NCBI RefSeq assembly: GCF_001421515.1
Contig: NZ_LMKM01000001.1
Coordinates: 113,680 to 177,679, forward strand
Source: Pedobacter sp. Leaf216
GTDB lineage: Bacteria > Bacteroidota > Bacteroidia > Sphingobacteriales > Sphingobacteriaceae
DNA: 64,000 bases
Reading direction: 5' to 3'
Shown piece after piece: positions 18,030 through 26,155 of this stretch. The notes beneath the pieces are model-generated. The model ran no database searches, was not told the origin of the DNA, and was given only the letters and a program-made list of their open reading frames with translations. The first letter of the stretch is position 1. Every line of letters begins with the position of its first letter. The position numbers were made by a program, and so were the translations under genes.

Positions 18030-18959
18030 TTAATTTTTTCCCTCTACACTCAAAGCCGCTACCGCCTCATCTATATTTGCATATTTAAACCCGAAACCGT
18101 TAGCCAATAAAATACCCGGTTTAACCCATCTGCTTTTTAAAATCAGTTCGGTTTCTGTGCCAATAATTTTTGCGCCAATGCCCAATAGCCAGGCAGGGGC
18201 AGGTAACCCAAAACCAATGCCATATGCTTTTCTGATACTGCGCATAAACACATTGTTTTTAACAGCTTCCGGAGCAGTACAATTTACAGCTCCTTCAATT
18301 TCTTTGTGCTGAAGTAACCACTCGATACTTCTTGCAGCATCTTGCTCGTGTACCCAGCTTACGTATTGTTCGCCATTACCCTGTTTGCCGCCCATGCCCA
18401 GTTTTACCAGGTTGAGCAGCCTTGGAAATGCACCATCACTAAGCCCAATTACAATGCCCATTCTTAGTGCTACTTTTCTTGTTTTTGGGGTATTGGTTTC
18501 AAAAAAACTACTCTCCCAGGCTTTACATACTTCGATAGAAAAACCTTCACCAATTTCACCTGTTAACTCATCTTGCGGACGATCTTCTGCATGCCTGTAA
18601 ATGGTTGCTGAGGTAATGTTGATCCAAAGTTTTGGTGGGTTTTCCATTTCACTGATCACTTTACCCAATAACCGTGTAGGGATCAATCTTGAATCGAAAA
18701 TGGCTTTCTTGTTTTGTTGGGTATATCTGCAGTTTACATTTTTACCACAAAGGTTAACCAATAAATCAGCATCCTGAAGGTTTACACTCCATTCATCAAC
18801 AGTTTTACCATCCCACAACAGCGTTTTAATGTTCCCCTTTGCGGCTTTTGGTTTCCTGGCGAGGATAATCACTTCGTTAGCCAAATGGCTAAAATATTGG
18901 GCCAGTATGGTTCCTAAGTAGCCATTTCCGCCAGCGAGTATAATTTTTCCATATTTCAT
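18030..18959 (-). CDS. TIGR01777 NAD(P)-dependent epimerase-like protein (YfcH family)
   Basis: A 309-residue short-chain dehydrogenase-fold protein of the TIGR01777/YfcH family, related to sugar-nucleotide epimerases. The Rossmann motif GGNGYLGTIL is at residues 10-19, LVNLCGKNVN at about 88-97, and the C-terminal DUF1731 part (residues about 250-300, ILKSRWVKPGILLANGFGFKYANIDEAV) is typical. The true reaction of this family is not known. It sits 5 bp after the DCC gene and 12 bp before the SRPBCC gene, so all three are one transcription unit. Confidence 0.85.
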   Translation of the reverse strand: MKYGKIILAGGNGYLGTILAQYFSHLANEVIILARKPKAAKGNIKTLLWDGKTVDEWSVNLQDADLLVNLCGKNVNCRYTQQNKKAIFDSRLIPTRLLGKVISEMENPPKLWINITSATIYRHAEDRPQDELTGEIGEGFSIEVCKAWESSFFETNTPKTRKVALRMGIVIGLSDGAFPRLLNLVKLGMGGKQGNGEQYVSWVHEQDAARSIEWLLQHKEIEGAVNCTAPEAVKNNVFMRSIRKAYGIGFGLPAPAWLLGIGAKIIGTETELILKSRWVKPGILLANGFGFKYANIDEAVAALSVEGKN

Positions 18960-18964
18960 GATTT

Positions 18965-19780
18965 CTACAAACTAAAGATCAAACCCAAAACAATTAAACG
19001 GTAAAGTGCCCAGCTGATACTCATTATTAAACCCAATTTTAACAGCCTGCCCCTGCGAAGGTGCTCTAAAAACATGAGTCCGGCAACCATTAAAAAATAA
19101 AGGATATAAAATAGCGGGTGAATATTGAAATATTTGGCCAATGCTAAACCAGGTATCAGCAAAATTGCGCCTGCAAAAGAGATCGTCATCATGTTGCCCA
19201 GGTAATCCCAAAGTTTTTCTTTCTTATAAAAAGCAATAACGGCACCTTGAAAAAACAACTGACCGCCACAAATCAGGTACTCACGGTATTTGCTGCCTAA
19301 TGGTACAAAATTGGTAAGCAGGTGTGCATAAGCTGTTAATACATAGGCAGTAATTAACCAGGTTAAAACTAGGTAAGCCATGCGGTAATGAACTTTAAAG
19401 CTTGGCTGTATGGTATTTTCTTTAATTGCCGCCGGAATAATCACCTTGCGGTTGTAAGAGATAAAGGCATAAAATTTACGCATGATAAACACAAATGGGC
19501 CAAATGAAAACAAGGGTTTAAAAAAGGGCATGCTGTGCGCAATAATTTTGAATAAACTCTGAATACCATAGCTAACTTCGCCATTTTCGATGTTTACGAG
19601 TGCAATCTCATTGGCTGCCCGTTGCCGATCTACCAATGGGCAAATATTTTCGGGCATTTGTTGGTAAGCCTCCCTACCAGCTTTTTCTAGCATACCTGTC
19701 TTCACAAATGCTTTGGTATATACGTTACACATTGGGCATTCATTGTCATACAAAATCAAATGGTTGTAAAGCGTTTTCAT
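18965..19780 (-). CDS. DCC-type (DUF393) thiol-disulfide oxidoreductase fused to a membrane domain
   Basis: A 271-residue protein with an N-terminal DCC/DUF393 thioredoxin-like domain (about 1-115) bearing YDNECPMCNVYT with Cys15 and Cys18, followed by five or six membrane helices (about 130-270, for example AYLVLTWLITAYVLTAYAHL and FYILYFLMVAGLMFL). The usual DUF393 proteins are about 130 residues and soluble, so this is a fusion or long form. It is first in the three-gene unit with TIGR01777 and SRPBCC and has an 18-bp palindrome 20 bases before its start. A redox role at the membrane is inferred. Confidence 0.75.
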   Translation of the reverse strand: MKTLYNHLILYDNECPMCNVYTKAFVKTGMLEKAGREAYQQMPENICPLVDRQRAANEIALVNIENGEVSYGIQSLFKIIAHSMPFFKPLFSFGPFVFIMRKFYAFISYNRKVIIPAAIKENTIQPSFKVHYRMAYLVLTWLITAYVLTAYAHLLTNFVPLGSKYREYLICGGQLFFQGAVIAFYKKEKLWDYLGNMMTISFAGAILLIPGLALAKYFNIHPLFYILYFLMVAGLMFLEHLRRGRLLKLGLIMSISWALYRLIVLGLIFSL

Positions 19781-19799
19781 ATTATTTAAATTTTAATAT

Positions 19800-19817
19800 T
19801 TTCAGTAAAAACTGAAA
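19800..19817. promoter_or_regulatory. Palindromic operator candidate before the DCC gene
   Basis: TTTCAGTAAAAACTGAAA is a perfect 7-bp inverted repeat around AAAA, 20 bases upstream of the DCC start. An element of the same length and outer arms (TTTCA-N8-TGAAA) lies upstream of the GbsR/MarR gene at 20466. A winged-helix dimer is a natural reader. Binding is inferred. Confidence 0.55.
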
Positions 19818-19932
19818 GTTTACTTTAAAAAATTAAGCCGAACTCAATGTTGGGCTTTTGAATGAATATTTAGTTTAGTATTTAGCCGTTTAAGGTAATG
19901 AATACACCGCTCGCCAGTTTCACATCTCCAAC

Positions 19933-20439
19933 CTACTTAAACACTTTTAATACCGAACCCCAAAACCAGCTTTCCTCTGCTTTGAGCATGGTTTCCAAGG
20001 TTTTATCCACGTTAATGGCCAATTTATTAATATCTTTAATTGATTTTTTAAAGGTTGTAAATTCAGGATCCTTTTCATCACCTGTTACCACAGAAAGTTC
20101 GTTAAGTACTTTCAACACAGGTTCTAATTCTCTCTTTTTCCGTTCTTTAGCTACCTGCCGGGCGATATTCCAAACATCTTTATCAGCAAAAAAGTATTCC
20201 TTGCGTTCGCCGGCCTTATGTTGTTTTTCAATTAAGCCCCATCCAATTAAGTCGCGGAGCGTCATGTTGGCATTTCCCCTGGAAATGCTCAGTTGCTCCA
20301 TAATTTCTTCGGTGGTTAGTGCTTCTGCCGAAATTAGCAGCAGCGCATGTACTTGTGCCATGGTGCGGTTAATTCCCCATTCGGAGCCTAATTTACCCCA
20401 AGCCTCTATGAATTTCAATTTTGCTGCTGCTAATTCCAT
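19933..20439 (-). CDS. GbsR/MarR-family transcriptional regulator
   Basis: A 168-residue winged-helix regulator of the GbsR branch. The DNA-binding part covers about residues 20-90 (GINRTMAQVHALLLIS, EIMEQLSISRGNANMTLRDLIGWGLIEK, then a basic wing KAGERKEYFFAD), followed by a helical dimerisation region. The longer open frame back to 20559 overlaps the lyase gene; the ATG at 20439 (MELAAAKLKF) precedes the conserved domain. It lies 152 bp upstream of the DCC gene in the same direction. Two similar 18-bp palindromes, one before each gene, suggest it controls itself and the DCC unit. In other bacteria GbsR-type proteins answer to choline or similar; the signal here is unknown. Confidence 0.85.
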   Translation of the reverse strand: MELAAAKLKFIEAWGKLGSEWGINRTMAQVHALLLISAEALTTEEIMEQLSISRGNANMTLRDLIGWGLIEKQHKAGERKEYFFADKDVWNIARQVAKERKKRELEPVLKVLNELSVVTGDEKDPEFTTFKKSIKDINKLAINVDKTLETMLKAEESWFWGSVLKVFK

Positions 20440-20465
20440 ACACAAATATAATGTTATTTTTAAAC

Positions 20466-20483
20466 TTTCAAAAATTATTGAAA
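20466..20483. promoter_or_regulatory. TTTCA-N8-TGAAA element before the GbsR/MarR gene
   Basis: TTTCA at 20466-20470 and TGAAA at 20479-20483 form an inverted repeat of the same 18-bp length and outer arms as that at 19800-19817. It is 27 bases upstream of the regulator start and directly after the lyase stop, and fits an autoregulatory operator. Confidence 0.45.
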
Positions 20484-20485
20484 CT

Positions 20486-21589
20486 TTATTTATTCTGAAA
20501 ACTTTTTGTGTTCCGCTCAATTTCCTCGAGCACCGTTCGCCAGTTTTTTTGGTTGCCACTCAATTTTTGCAATAATCCAATCTGCGTTGCATCGAAATAC
20601 ACTGAAAACCTTAATACTGGAAGCGCTAAATCTGGTTTAAACATTGTGCCAGGAGCAAAACCAGGTTCATTATTTTTGGCACGGTCGCGATCGAATTTAA
20701 CGGTTGTATTTACATATTCTTCGTGCTGCTTTTCGCCATTGATGTACGGGATTAACCACTCAACAGATTTTTTAATAGATGATGCTTTTGGCGATTCATA
20801 GCTATAAAAATTCTGTCCATTCGCCCTGTCAATGATAATGGCCAGTTTCAACATTGGTTCCAGATCGTAAATGTGGTAGTGCATGGCATCTCGTTCTTTA
20901 AAATCCAAACTGGTACCATCGGGATAAAGATTGATGTTGATGTGGCTTTTAAGGTTTTCTATTGTCCAGTTAATCAGTTCCTGGTTATTTAAAGCGTAGC
21001 CAATTTCGCCAACTATTTTTAGGCGGTGGGCATTCCAGTTGTTAATTGCCGTAGCCCGGCCGGCTTTCATACGCTTGCTGTTAATTTCTGCTTGTGCAGT
21101 TTCGTTCAGCCATTGCTCAATCGGCTTTTTATCCACAGCTGAAATTTCTTTCTTAATCAGATCATAGGCTTCAACTGCCGGATCGAGATTGGTATCGTCG
21201 ATAGGATCGCCATTTGGCCGATTTATTTTTGCCCAGGCAGCAAGAAATTCTACACATTTGTTTAAATATTTCTGCTCTCCGCTAAGCTGATATTGTAAAG
21301 CCAGAACGAACATTTTATTCATATCGGCCAATGCCTGCTGGGTTTTCAGTTTTTTCGGATTTCCTTTCAGTAAACCTTCCGTCCGGATGGTATCAATCGG
21401 GTTTGGCTGATCGTTAAGGTAAACTGAAGCAGATTTTTCGAAGCCCTGATAAAGCTTTCTAATTTCTTCGCTGTTTTTGATCTTATTTTTAAGTGTTTTG
21501 ATTTCGCCAGGGTTTAAACTTACCAGTTGTGCAAAGGAGGCAAAATATAGGGAGGCGAGCGCAACGGTAATCACAAACTTTCTCATCAT
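20486..21589 (-). CDS. Alginate-lyase-family polysaccharide lyase (PL5-like), exported
   Basis: A 367-residue exported lyase of the Pfam Alginate_lyase family (alpha/alpha barrel), with signal peptide MRKFVITVALASLYFASFAQ. Key segments seen are NNWNAHR at 183-189 (the Asn and His of the PL5 active site) and MHYHIYDLEPML at about 237-247 (with the expected Tyr and His). The family cuts uronic acid polymers by beta-elimination; in a pectin locus an uronate-containing pectic or algal substrate is possible. It is separated from the enzymes of the second block by YfhO, and its start is 126 bp from the YfhO start on the other strand. Substrate not known. Confidence 0.75.
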   Translation of the reverse strand: MMRKFVITVALASLYFASFAQLVSLNPGEIKTLKNKIKNSEEIRKLYQGFEKSASVYLNDQPNPIDTIRTEGLLKGNPKKLKTQQALADMNKMFVLALQYQLSGEQKYLNKCVEFLAAWAKINRPNGDPIDDTNLDPAVEAYDLIKKEISAVDKKPIEQWLNETAQAEINSKRMKAGRATAINNWNAHRLKIVGEIGYALNNQELINWTIENLKSHININLYPDGTSLDFKERDAMHYHIYDLEPMLKLAIIIDRANGQNFYSYESPKASSIKKSVEWLIPYINGEKQHEEYVNTTVKFDRDRAKNNEPGFAPGTMFKPDLALPVLRFSVYFDATQIGLLQKLSGNQKNWRTVLEEIERNTKSFQNK

Positions 21590-21715
21590 AAACGGGTTGG
21601 ATTTTTATTCTCTAACACAAATCTAATTTTTTATTCGCCACCCTTTTAATTTATTCCTTTTTTATACCGCCCAATTTTTTATTTTTGACGTTCGTTTAAA
21701 CTTAAACAAACCTTA

Positions 21716-24211
21716 ATGAATAACTGGTTTAATAAAAATGGCGTACACCTGGCCATTATTGCATTTTTTGTAGTCATTACGTTTGCCTACTTCAGTCCTG
21801 TTTTGCAGGGTAAAGCGCCACAGCAGGGCGATGTTTTGCAGGCTAAAGCCATGCAGAAAGAAATTATGGATATTAAGGCAAAAGATGGCAAAGGACCGCT
21901 TTGGACCAACCAAATGTTTGGTGGTATGCCAGCTTATCAAATTTGGGTGCAATATCCTTTAAACATCACCACTTATGGTATTGATGTAATTAAAGGCATA
22001 TTTCCTGATCCTGTTGGAACGGTTTTATTATACCTTTTAGGTGCTTATTTATTGTTTTGTGTACTCAAAATAAATCCCTGGCTTGCCGCAGCAGGAGCCA
22101 TTGCCTTTGCATTTACCTCCTACAATTTTATCATTATTGCAGCCGGACACAGCAATAAAGCCTTGGCTATTGGTTTTTTTGCACCTATTTTAGCAGCGAT
22201 TATTCTTACTTTAAGGGGCAGATATCTGGTTGGCGCGAGCTTACTGGCACTGTTTATGGCGTTGGAGATTCGTTCGAACCACATCCAAATGACCTATTAT
22301 TTATTTATAGCGTTATTTATTTTGGCCTGTATAGAACTTTACCATGCTTTTAAGGCGAAACAACTGCCTGCATTCGGTAAATCCATCGCTTACATTGTTG
22401 CCGGTATCATACTATCAGTTTTGGTGAATGCGGGTACCTTGTGGACAACCTATGAATATGGAAAAGAAACCATCCGTGGCAAATCTAATTTAACAACTGA
22501 TAAAGCTGAACCTGCAAATGGTTTGGATAAGGAGTATGCATACCAGTGGAGCCAGGGTGTTGGAGAAAGTTTCTCGTTCCTCATTCCGAACATTTATGGC
22601 GGTGCCAGCAGTATTGATGAGATGATCAAACCTGAAAGCAACACGTATAAAGCCGTGGAGAAAAACCTTCAGGGTGTTGATCCAAAACAGGCCATTGGAT
22701 ATGTTGCCCAAAATTTGGGTACCAACCAATACTGGGGTAACAAGCCGGGTACATCGGGGCCATATTATTTTGGTGCGATTATCTGTTTCTTATTTGTTTT
22801 TGGGTTATTTATCGTTAAACACCGCTGGAAATGGTGGATTTTAGGCGCAAGCGTTTTGTTGTTGTTCCTTTCTTTCGGACAAAACCTACCCTTTATTTCG
22901 GATATTTTCTTTGATTACCTGCCGGGTTACAATAAATTCAGGGCAGTAGAATCGATATTGGCAGTTGTTGGCTTATTGGTACCATTGTTAGCAATATTAG
23001 CTATCAAAGAGGCACAGGAAGGTCAATATGATCAAAAATATTTAGTGCAGCGTTTAACCTGGTCGGCATGTATTACAGGAGGTTTCGCTTTAATTATTGC
23101 GGTGATCCCTACCGCATTCTTCAGCTTTACGCAAACCAACCAGGCTCAGGTTTTAGATGCATTAACACAAACCTTGCAGAATAACCGTGGTGCAGCAATT
23201 GAAATTTTAAATGGCGTTGTAGCAGATCGAGTAGCTCTGGCGCGTGCTGATGCTTTACGTAACTTATTGTTTATCGCTATCGGTTTCGGAATAACCTGGG
23301 CTTTTATTACCAAAAAAATGAATATGCAACTGGCCTTTGGTTTACTTGCATTGTTTGTTTTGATTGATTTATGGCAGGTAGACCGTCGTTATTTAAATAA
23401 CCAGAATTTTGTAAGCAAAAACGACCTGAACAACCATTATCAACCGAGAGATGTAGATAATTTTATTTCGGCGGATAAAGATCCGAACTTTAGGGTTTTC
23501 GACTTATCATTAGGCGATCCGTTTAAAAGCGCCGAAACTTCTTATTTCCATAAAACAGTTGGTGGTTTCCACTCTGCAAGGTTGAAACGTTTTCAGGAAT
23601 TGGTTGATAACCAGTTGACAAAAAGCATTAACCAGGATGTACTGGATATGTTAAATACAAAATACATTATTACGCAGGATCCTCAAACCGGATCGTATAA
23701 AATGCAACGGAATGCTACCGCTGCGGGAAATGCGTGGTTTGTGCAAAGTGTGCAGTTTGCCAGGAATGCTGATGAAGAAATGAAAGCAATAAGCAGTTTC
23801 GATGCTAAAAAAGAAGCTATTGTTGATGAAAGCTTTAAAGCCTCAATTGATACCAAACGCTTGGGTACCGGCCAGGAAGGTTTTATCAAATTAACCGCTT
23901 ATAACCCTGATCATTTAACATACGAATACTCAACCGCAAAAGATGTAATTGCCGTATTTTCTGAAATCTACTATAATAAAGGCTGGAAGATGTATATCGA
24001 TGGGGTAGAAAAACCGTATTTCAGGGCTGATTATGTTTTACGTGCAGCACAATTAGAAGCTGGTAACCACAAACTAGAGTTTATTTTCCATCCTACGGCT
24101 TATTACGCTGGGGAGAAAATCTCATTGGCAGGATCGATCCTGTTATTGGCTTGTTTGGGTTTTGGATTTTATTCTGAAGAAAAAAAGAAAAAGAAGAGCG
24201 CTAAAGTTTAG
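21716..24211 (+). CDS. YfhO-family multi-pass membrane protein
   Basis: An 831-residue YfhO-type membrane protein with about 12-14 helices: one at the N-terminus (VHLAIIAFFVVITFAYFSPVL), a cluster at about 100-260, further helices at about 350-500, and a last helix near 800-820, followed by a lysine-rich tail (EEKKKKKSAKV). A large soluble region at about 560-790 ends in a beta-rich domain. The family resembles GT-C glycosyltransferases of the cell envelope and contains B. subtilis YfhO, linked to lipoteichoic acid glycosylation; the bacteroidotal members are uncharacterised. It stands alone with its own terminator and no link to pectin is evident. Confidence 0.8.
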   Translation: MNNWFNKNGVHLAIIAFFVVITFAYFSPVLQGKAPQQGDVLQAKAMQKEIMDIKAKDGKGPLWTNQMFGGMPAYQIWVQYPLNITTYGIDVIKGIFPDPVGTVLLYLLGAYLLFCVLKINPWLAAAGAIAFAFTSYNFIIIAAGHSNKALAIGFFAPILAAIILTLRGRYLVGASLLALFMALEIRSNHIQMTYYLFIALFILACIELYHAFKAKQLPAFGKSIAYIVAGIILSVLVNAGTLWTTYEYGKETIRGKSNLTTDKAEPANGLDKEYAYQWSQGVGESFSFLIPNIYGGASSIDEMIKPESNTYKAVEKNLQGVDPKQAIGYVAQNLGTNQYWGNKPGTSGPYYFGAIICFLFVFGLFIVKHRWKWWILGASVLLLFLSFGQNLPFISDIFFDYLPGYNKFRAVESILAVVGLLVPLLAILAIKEAQEGQYDQKYLVQRLTWSACITGGFALIIAVIPTAFFSFTQTNQAQVLDALTQTLQNNRGAAIEILNGVVADRVALARADALRNLLFIAIGFGITWAFITKKMNMQLAFGLLALFVLIDLWQVDRRYLNNQNFVSKNDLNNHYQPRDVDNFISADKDPNFRVFDLSLGDPFKSAETSYFHKTVGGFHSARLKRFQELVDNQLTKSINQDVLDMLNTKYIITQDPQTGSYKMQRNATAAGNAWFVQSVQFARNADEEMKAISSFDAKKEAIVDESFKASIDTKRLGTGQEGFIKLTAYNPDHLTYEYSTAKDVIAVFSEIYYNKGWKMYIDGVEKPYFRADYVLRAAQLEAGNHKLEFIFHPTAYYAGEKISLAGSILLLACLGFGFYSEEKKKKKSAKV

Positions 24212-24232
24212 TGGATTCCTTCCATAGATTAC

Positions 24233-24264
24233 ACCCCGTAGAACTTGATTTTGCGGGGTTTTTT
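24233..24264 (+). terminator. Rho-independent terminator after yfhO-like gene
   Basis: ACCCCG (24233-24238) pairs with CGGGGT (24254-24259) over a 15-base loop and is followed by TTTTT. It lies 22 bases past the stop. Confidence 0.75.
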
Positions 24265-24367
24265 ATTGTATACTATTTTTTGATTAAATGCAGGATAAAG
24301 CGGAGAATCTGATTAGATAGATCTCTCCATTCGCTATGCTTAAGTCGAGGTAAATCCGACACATAGA

Positions 24368-24403
24368 ATCGTCATTACGAGGCTTTTTCCCCGTAATGAC
24401 GAT
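24368..24403. repeat. REP-like inverted repeat downstream of gapN
   Basis: ATCGTCATTACGAGG (24368-24382) and CCCCGTAATGACGAT (24389-24403) pair at 14 of 15 positions over a 6-base loop. It begins 10 bases past the gapN stop (reading minus) without a T run, so it may be a 3' stability hairpin as much as a terminator. The CGTCATT arms also occur at the ends of the element at 40548, suggesting a dispersed palindromic repeat. The 60 bases before it look like a degraded copy of similar material. Confidence 0.6.
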
Positions 24404-24412
24404 CATTGTTAT

Positions 24413-26038
24413 TTAGAAAATATATTTCGTACTCAAAAAGTTAGAATCATCTCCTCTAACAATTTCGTTCAATAACTTTTTGTTATCATCTGTAAATTTG
24501 GTGGCTACCAAAGAACGGATAGAGAACGAACGCAATGCATCAACTACCGATAGTGTTCCTTCGGCACTGTCTTTACGGCCTGTGAAAGGGAAGGCATCTG
24601 GTCCGCGCTGGCATTGGCAGTTAATATTTACCCGGCTTACCTGATTTACCAAAGGATCGATTAACGAAGATATTACCGCAGAATTGTTGCTGAAAATACT
24701 CACCTGCTGGCCGTGAGGAGAACCAATTAAATATTCGATAGGCTCTTCCAGATCATCAAAAGGAACCACAGGAACAATCGGGCCAAACTGCTCTTCACGG
24801 TAGAGTTTCATATTGCTGTTCACCGGGTAAACAATGGCCGGATACACAAAGGTTTCGAAGGTTTGACCACCATTTTTGTTGATCACTTTCGCACCGTGCG
24901 AAACCGCATCATCAATACATTCTTTTAAATATTCTGGCTTGTTCAACTCTGGTAGCGGAGTAAGGTTTACTCCTTTTACCCATGGCATACCAAACTTTAG
25001 TTTTTCTACTTCGGCAGATAGACGCTTTAAAAATTCCTGAGCCAAGCTTCGGTGCACATAAACGATTTTAATCGCTGTACAACGCTGTCCGTTAAAAGAA
25101 AGCGAACCTAAAACTGTTTCAGAAACGGCTAAATCCAAATCGGCATCTTTAGTAATGATGGCAGCATTTTTTGCATCTAAACCTAAAATTGCCCTTAAAC
25201 GGTTTACTTTAGGGTGCAGTTTTTTAAGCTCATTGGCCACTTTACTGGAGCCGATTAAAGTAAGCACATTAATTTTCCCCGATTTCATCAACCCAGGAAC
25301 AATGGTATTACCGCGACCATAAATGGTATTGACCACACCTTTTGGAAAGCTGGAACGGAAAGCTTCCAATAATGGGTAGTGTAATAATGTACCGTGTTTA
25401 GGTGGTTTGAATAAAAGGGTGTTGCCCATGATCAAGGCAGGAATCAATGTAGTAAAAGTTTCGTTTAAGGGATAATTAAACGGACCCATACAAAGTACCA
25501 CACCAAGTGGAGAACGGCGTACCTGGGCCACAATACCCTGCTCTATTTCAAAACGTGATGACTGCCTGTCGATATCCTTCAACGCATCGATGGTTGCATA
25601 GATATATTCGACGGTACGATCGAATTCTTTGATTGAATCGGCGTAAGATTTTCCAATCTCCCACATGATCAATTTTGCAACAATTTCTTTTTGCTCAATC
25701 ATTTTATGGGTAAAGTTTTCTACACAGGTGATGCGGTCGGCAACACTCATTGTAGGCCACTGCCCACGACCATTGTCATAAGCGGCTACGGCTGCATCTA
25801 AAGCTTCTGCAGACTCTTTCTCTGTACAAACAGGGAAACTTCCAATACGCTTTCGTTTAAAGCCTTCAGGGGTTTTTACGCATACCGGAGAAAACACTTC
25901 ATTAAATGGTCCGTTCCAGGGTTTCATTTCCCCATTGGAAAGAAACTCCTTTTGATTGATTTCTTCCGTGAGCCTAAATTCATCTGGAATCTGGCTCTCT
26001 TCAACGAAAATACTTTCGAGGTTTAGAGGTGTACTCAA
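24413..26038 (-). CDS. gapN: Non-phosphorylating NADP-dependent glyceraldehyde-3-phosphate dehydrogenase
   Basis: A 541-residue aldehyde dehydrogenase of the ALDH11/GapN-like group: glyceraldehyde 3-phosphate plus NADP to 3-phosphoglycerate plus NADPH, without ATP. Marks: RRSPLGVVLCMGPFNYPLNE (173-192), SFNGQRC with catalytic Cys320, EEQFGPIVPV and RGPDAFPFTGRKDSAEGT. At the usual general-base position (E of ELGGK) it has Ile284 in AILGLDAKN; in relatives I recall LGLEAKN, so the group differs there from textbook ALDHs. The only start in reach is TTG at 26038. It follows the ExuT-like gene by 117 bp; the leader contains a perfect 11-bp inverted repeat. It could take the triose phosphate released by KdgA. 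Confidence 0.8.
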   Translation of the reverse strand: MSTPLNLESIFVEESQIPDEFRLTEEINQKEFLSNGEMKPWNGPFNEVFSPVCVKTPEGFKRKRIGSFPVCTEKESAEALDAAVAAYDNGRGQWPTMSVADRITCVENFTHKMIEQKEIVAKLIMWEIGKSYADSIKEFDRTVEYIYATIDALKDIDRQSSRFEIEQGIVAQVRRSPLGVVLCMGPFNYPLNETFTTLIPALIMGNTLLFKPPKHGTLLHYPLLEAFRSSFPKGVVNTIYGRGNTIVPGLMKSGKINVLTLIGSSKVANELKKLHPKVNRLRAILGLDAKNAAIITKDADLDLAVSETVLGSLSFNGQRCTAIKIVYVHRSLAQEFLKRLSAEVEKLKFGMPWVKGVNLTPLPELNKPEYLKECIDDAVSHGAKVINKNGGQTFETFVYPAIVYPVNSNMKLYREEQFGPIVPVVPFDDLEEPIEYLIGSPHGQQVSIFSNNSAVISSLIDPLVNQVSRVNINCQCQRGPDAFPFTGRKDSAEGTLSVVDALRSFSIRSLVATKFTDDNKKLLNEIVRGDDSNFLSTKYIF

Positions 26039-26066
26039 TTTGGGTTGGTTGTTAGGGTTTATAATT

Positions 26067-26095
26067 GTTAATCTATAGTTTAAGTATAGATTAAC
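26067..26095. promoter_or_regulatory. Perfect 11-bp inverted repeat in the gapN leader
   Basis: GTTAATCTATA (26067-26077) and TATAGATTAAC (26085-26095) are perfect complements with a 7-base spacer, 29 bases upstream of the gapN start. No T run follows in the direction of transcription, so an operator or RNA hairpin controlling gapN is more likely than a terminator. Confidence 0.55.
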
Positions 26096-26155
26096 CTTGT
26101 TGCAAAGGTATTGATACGCAGATAATTTAACTTTACCTGTGTATTAAATCTGCAA

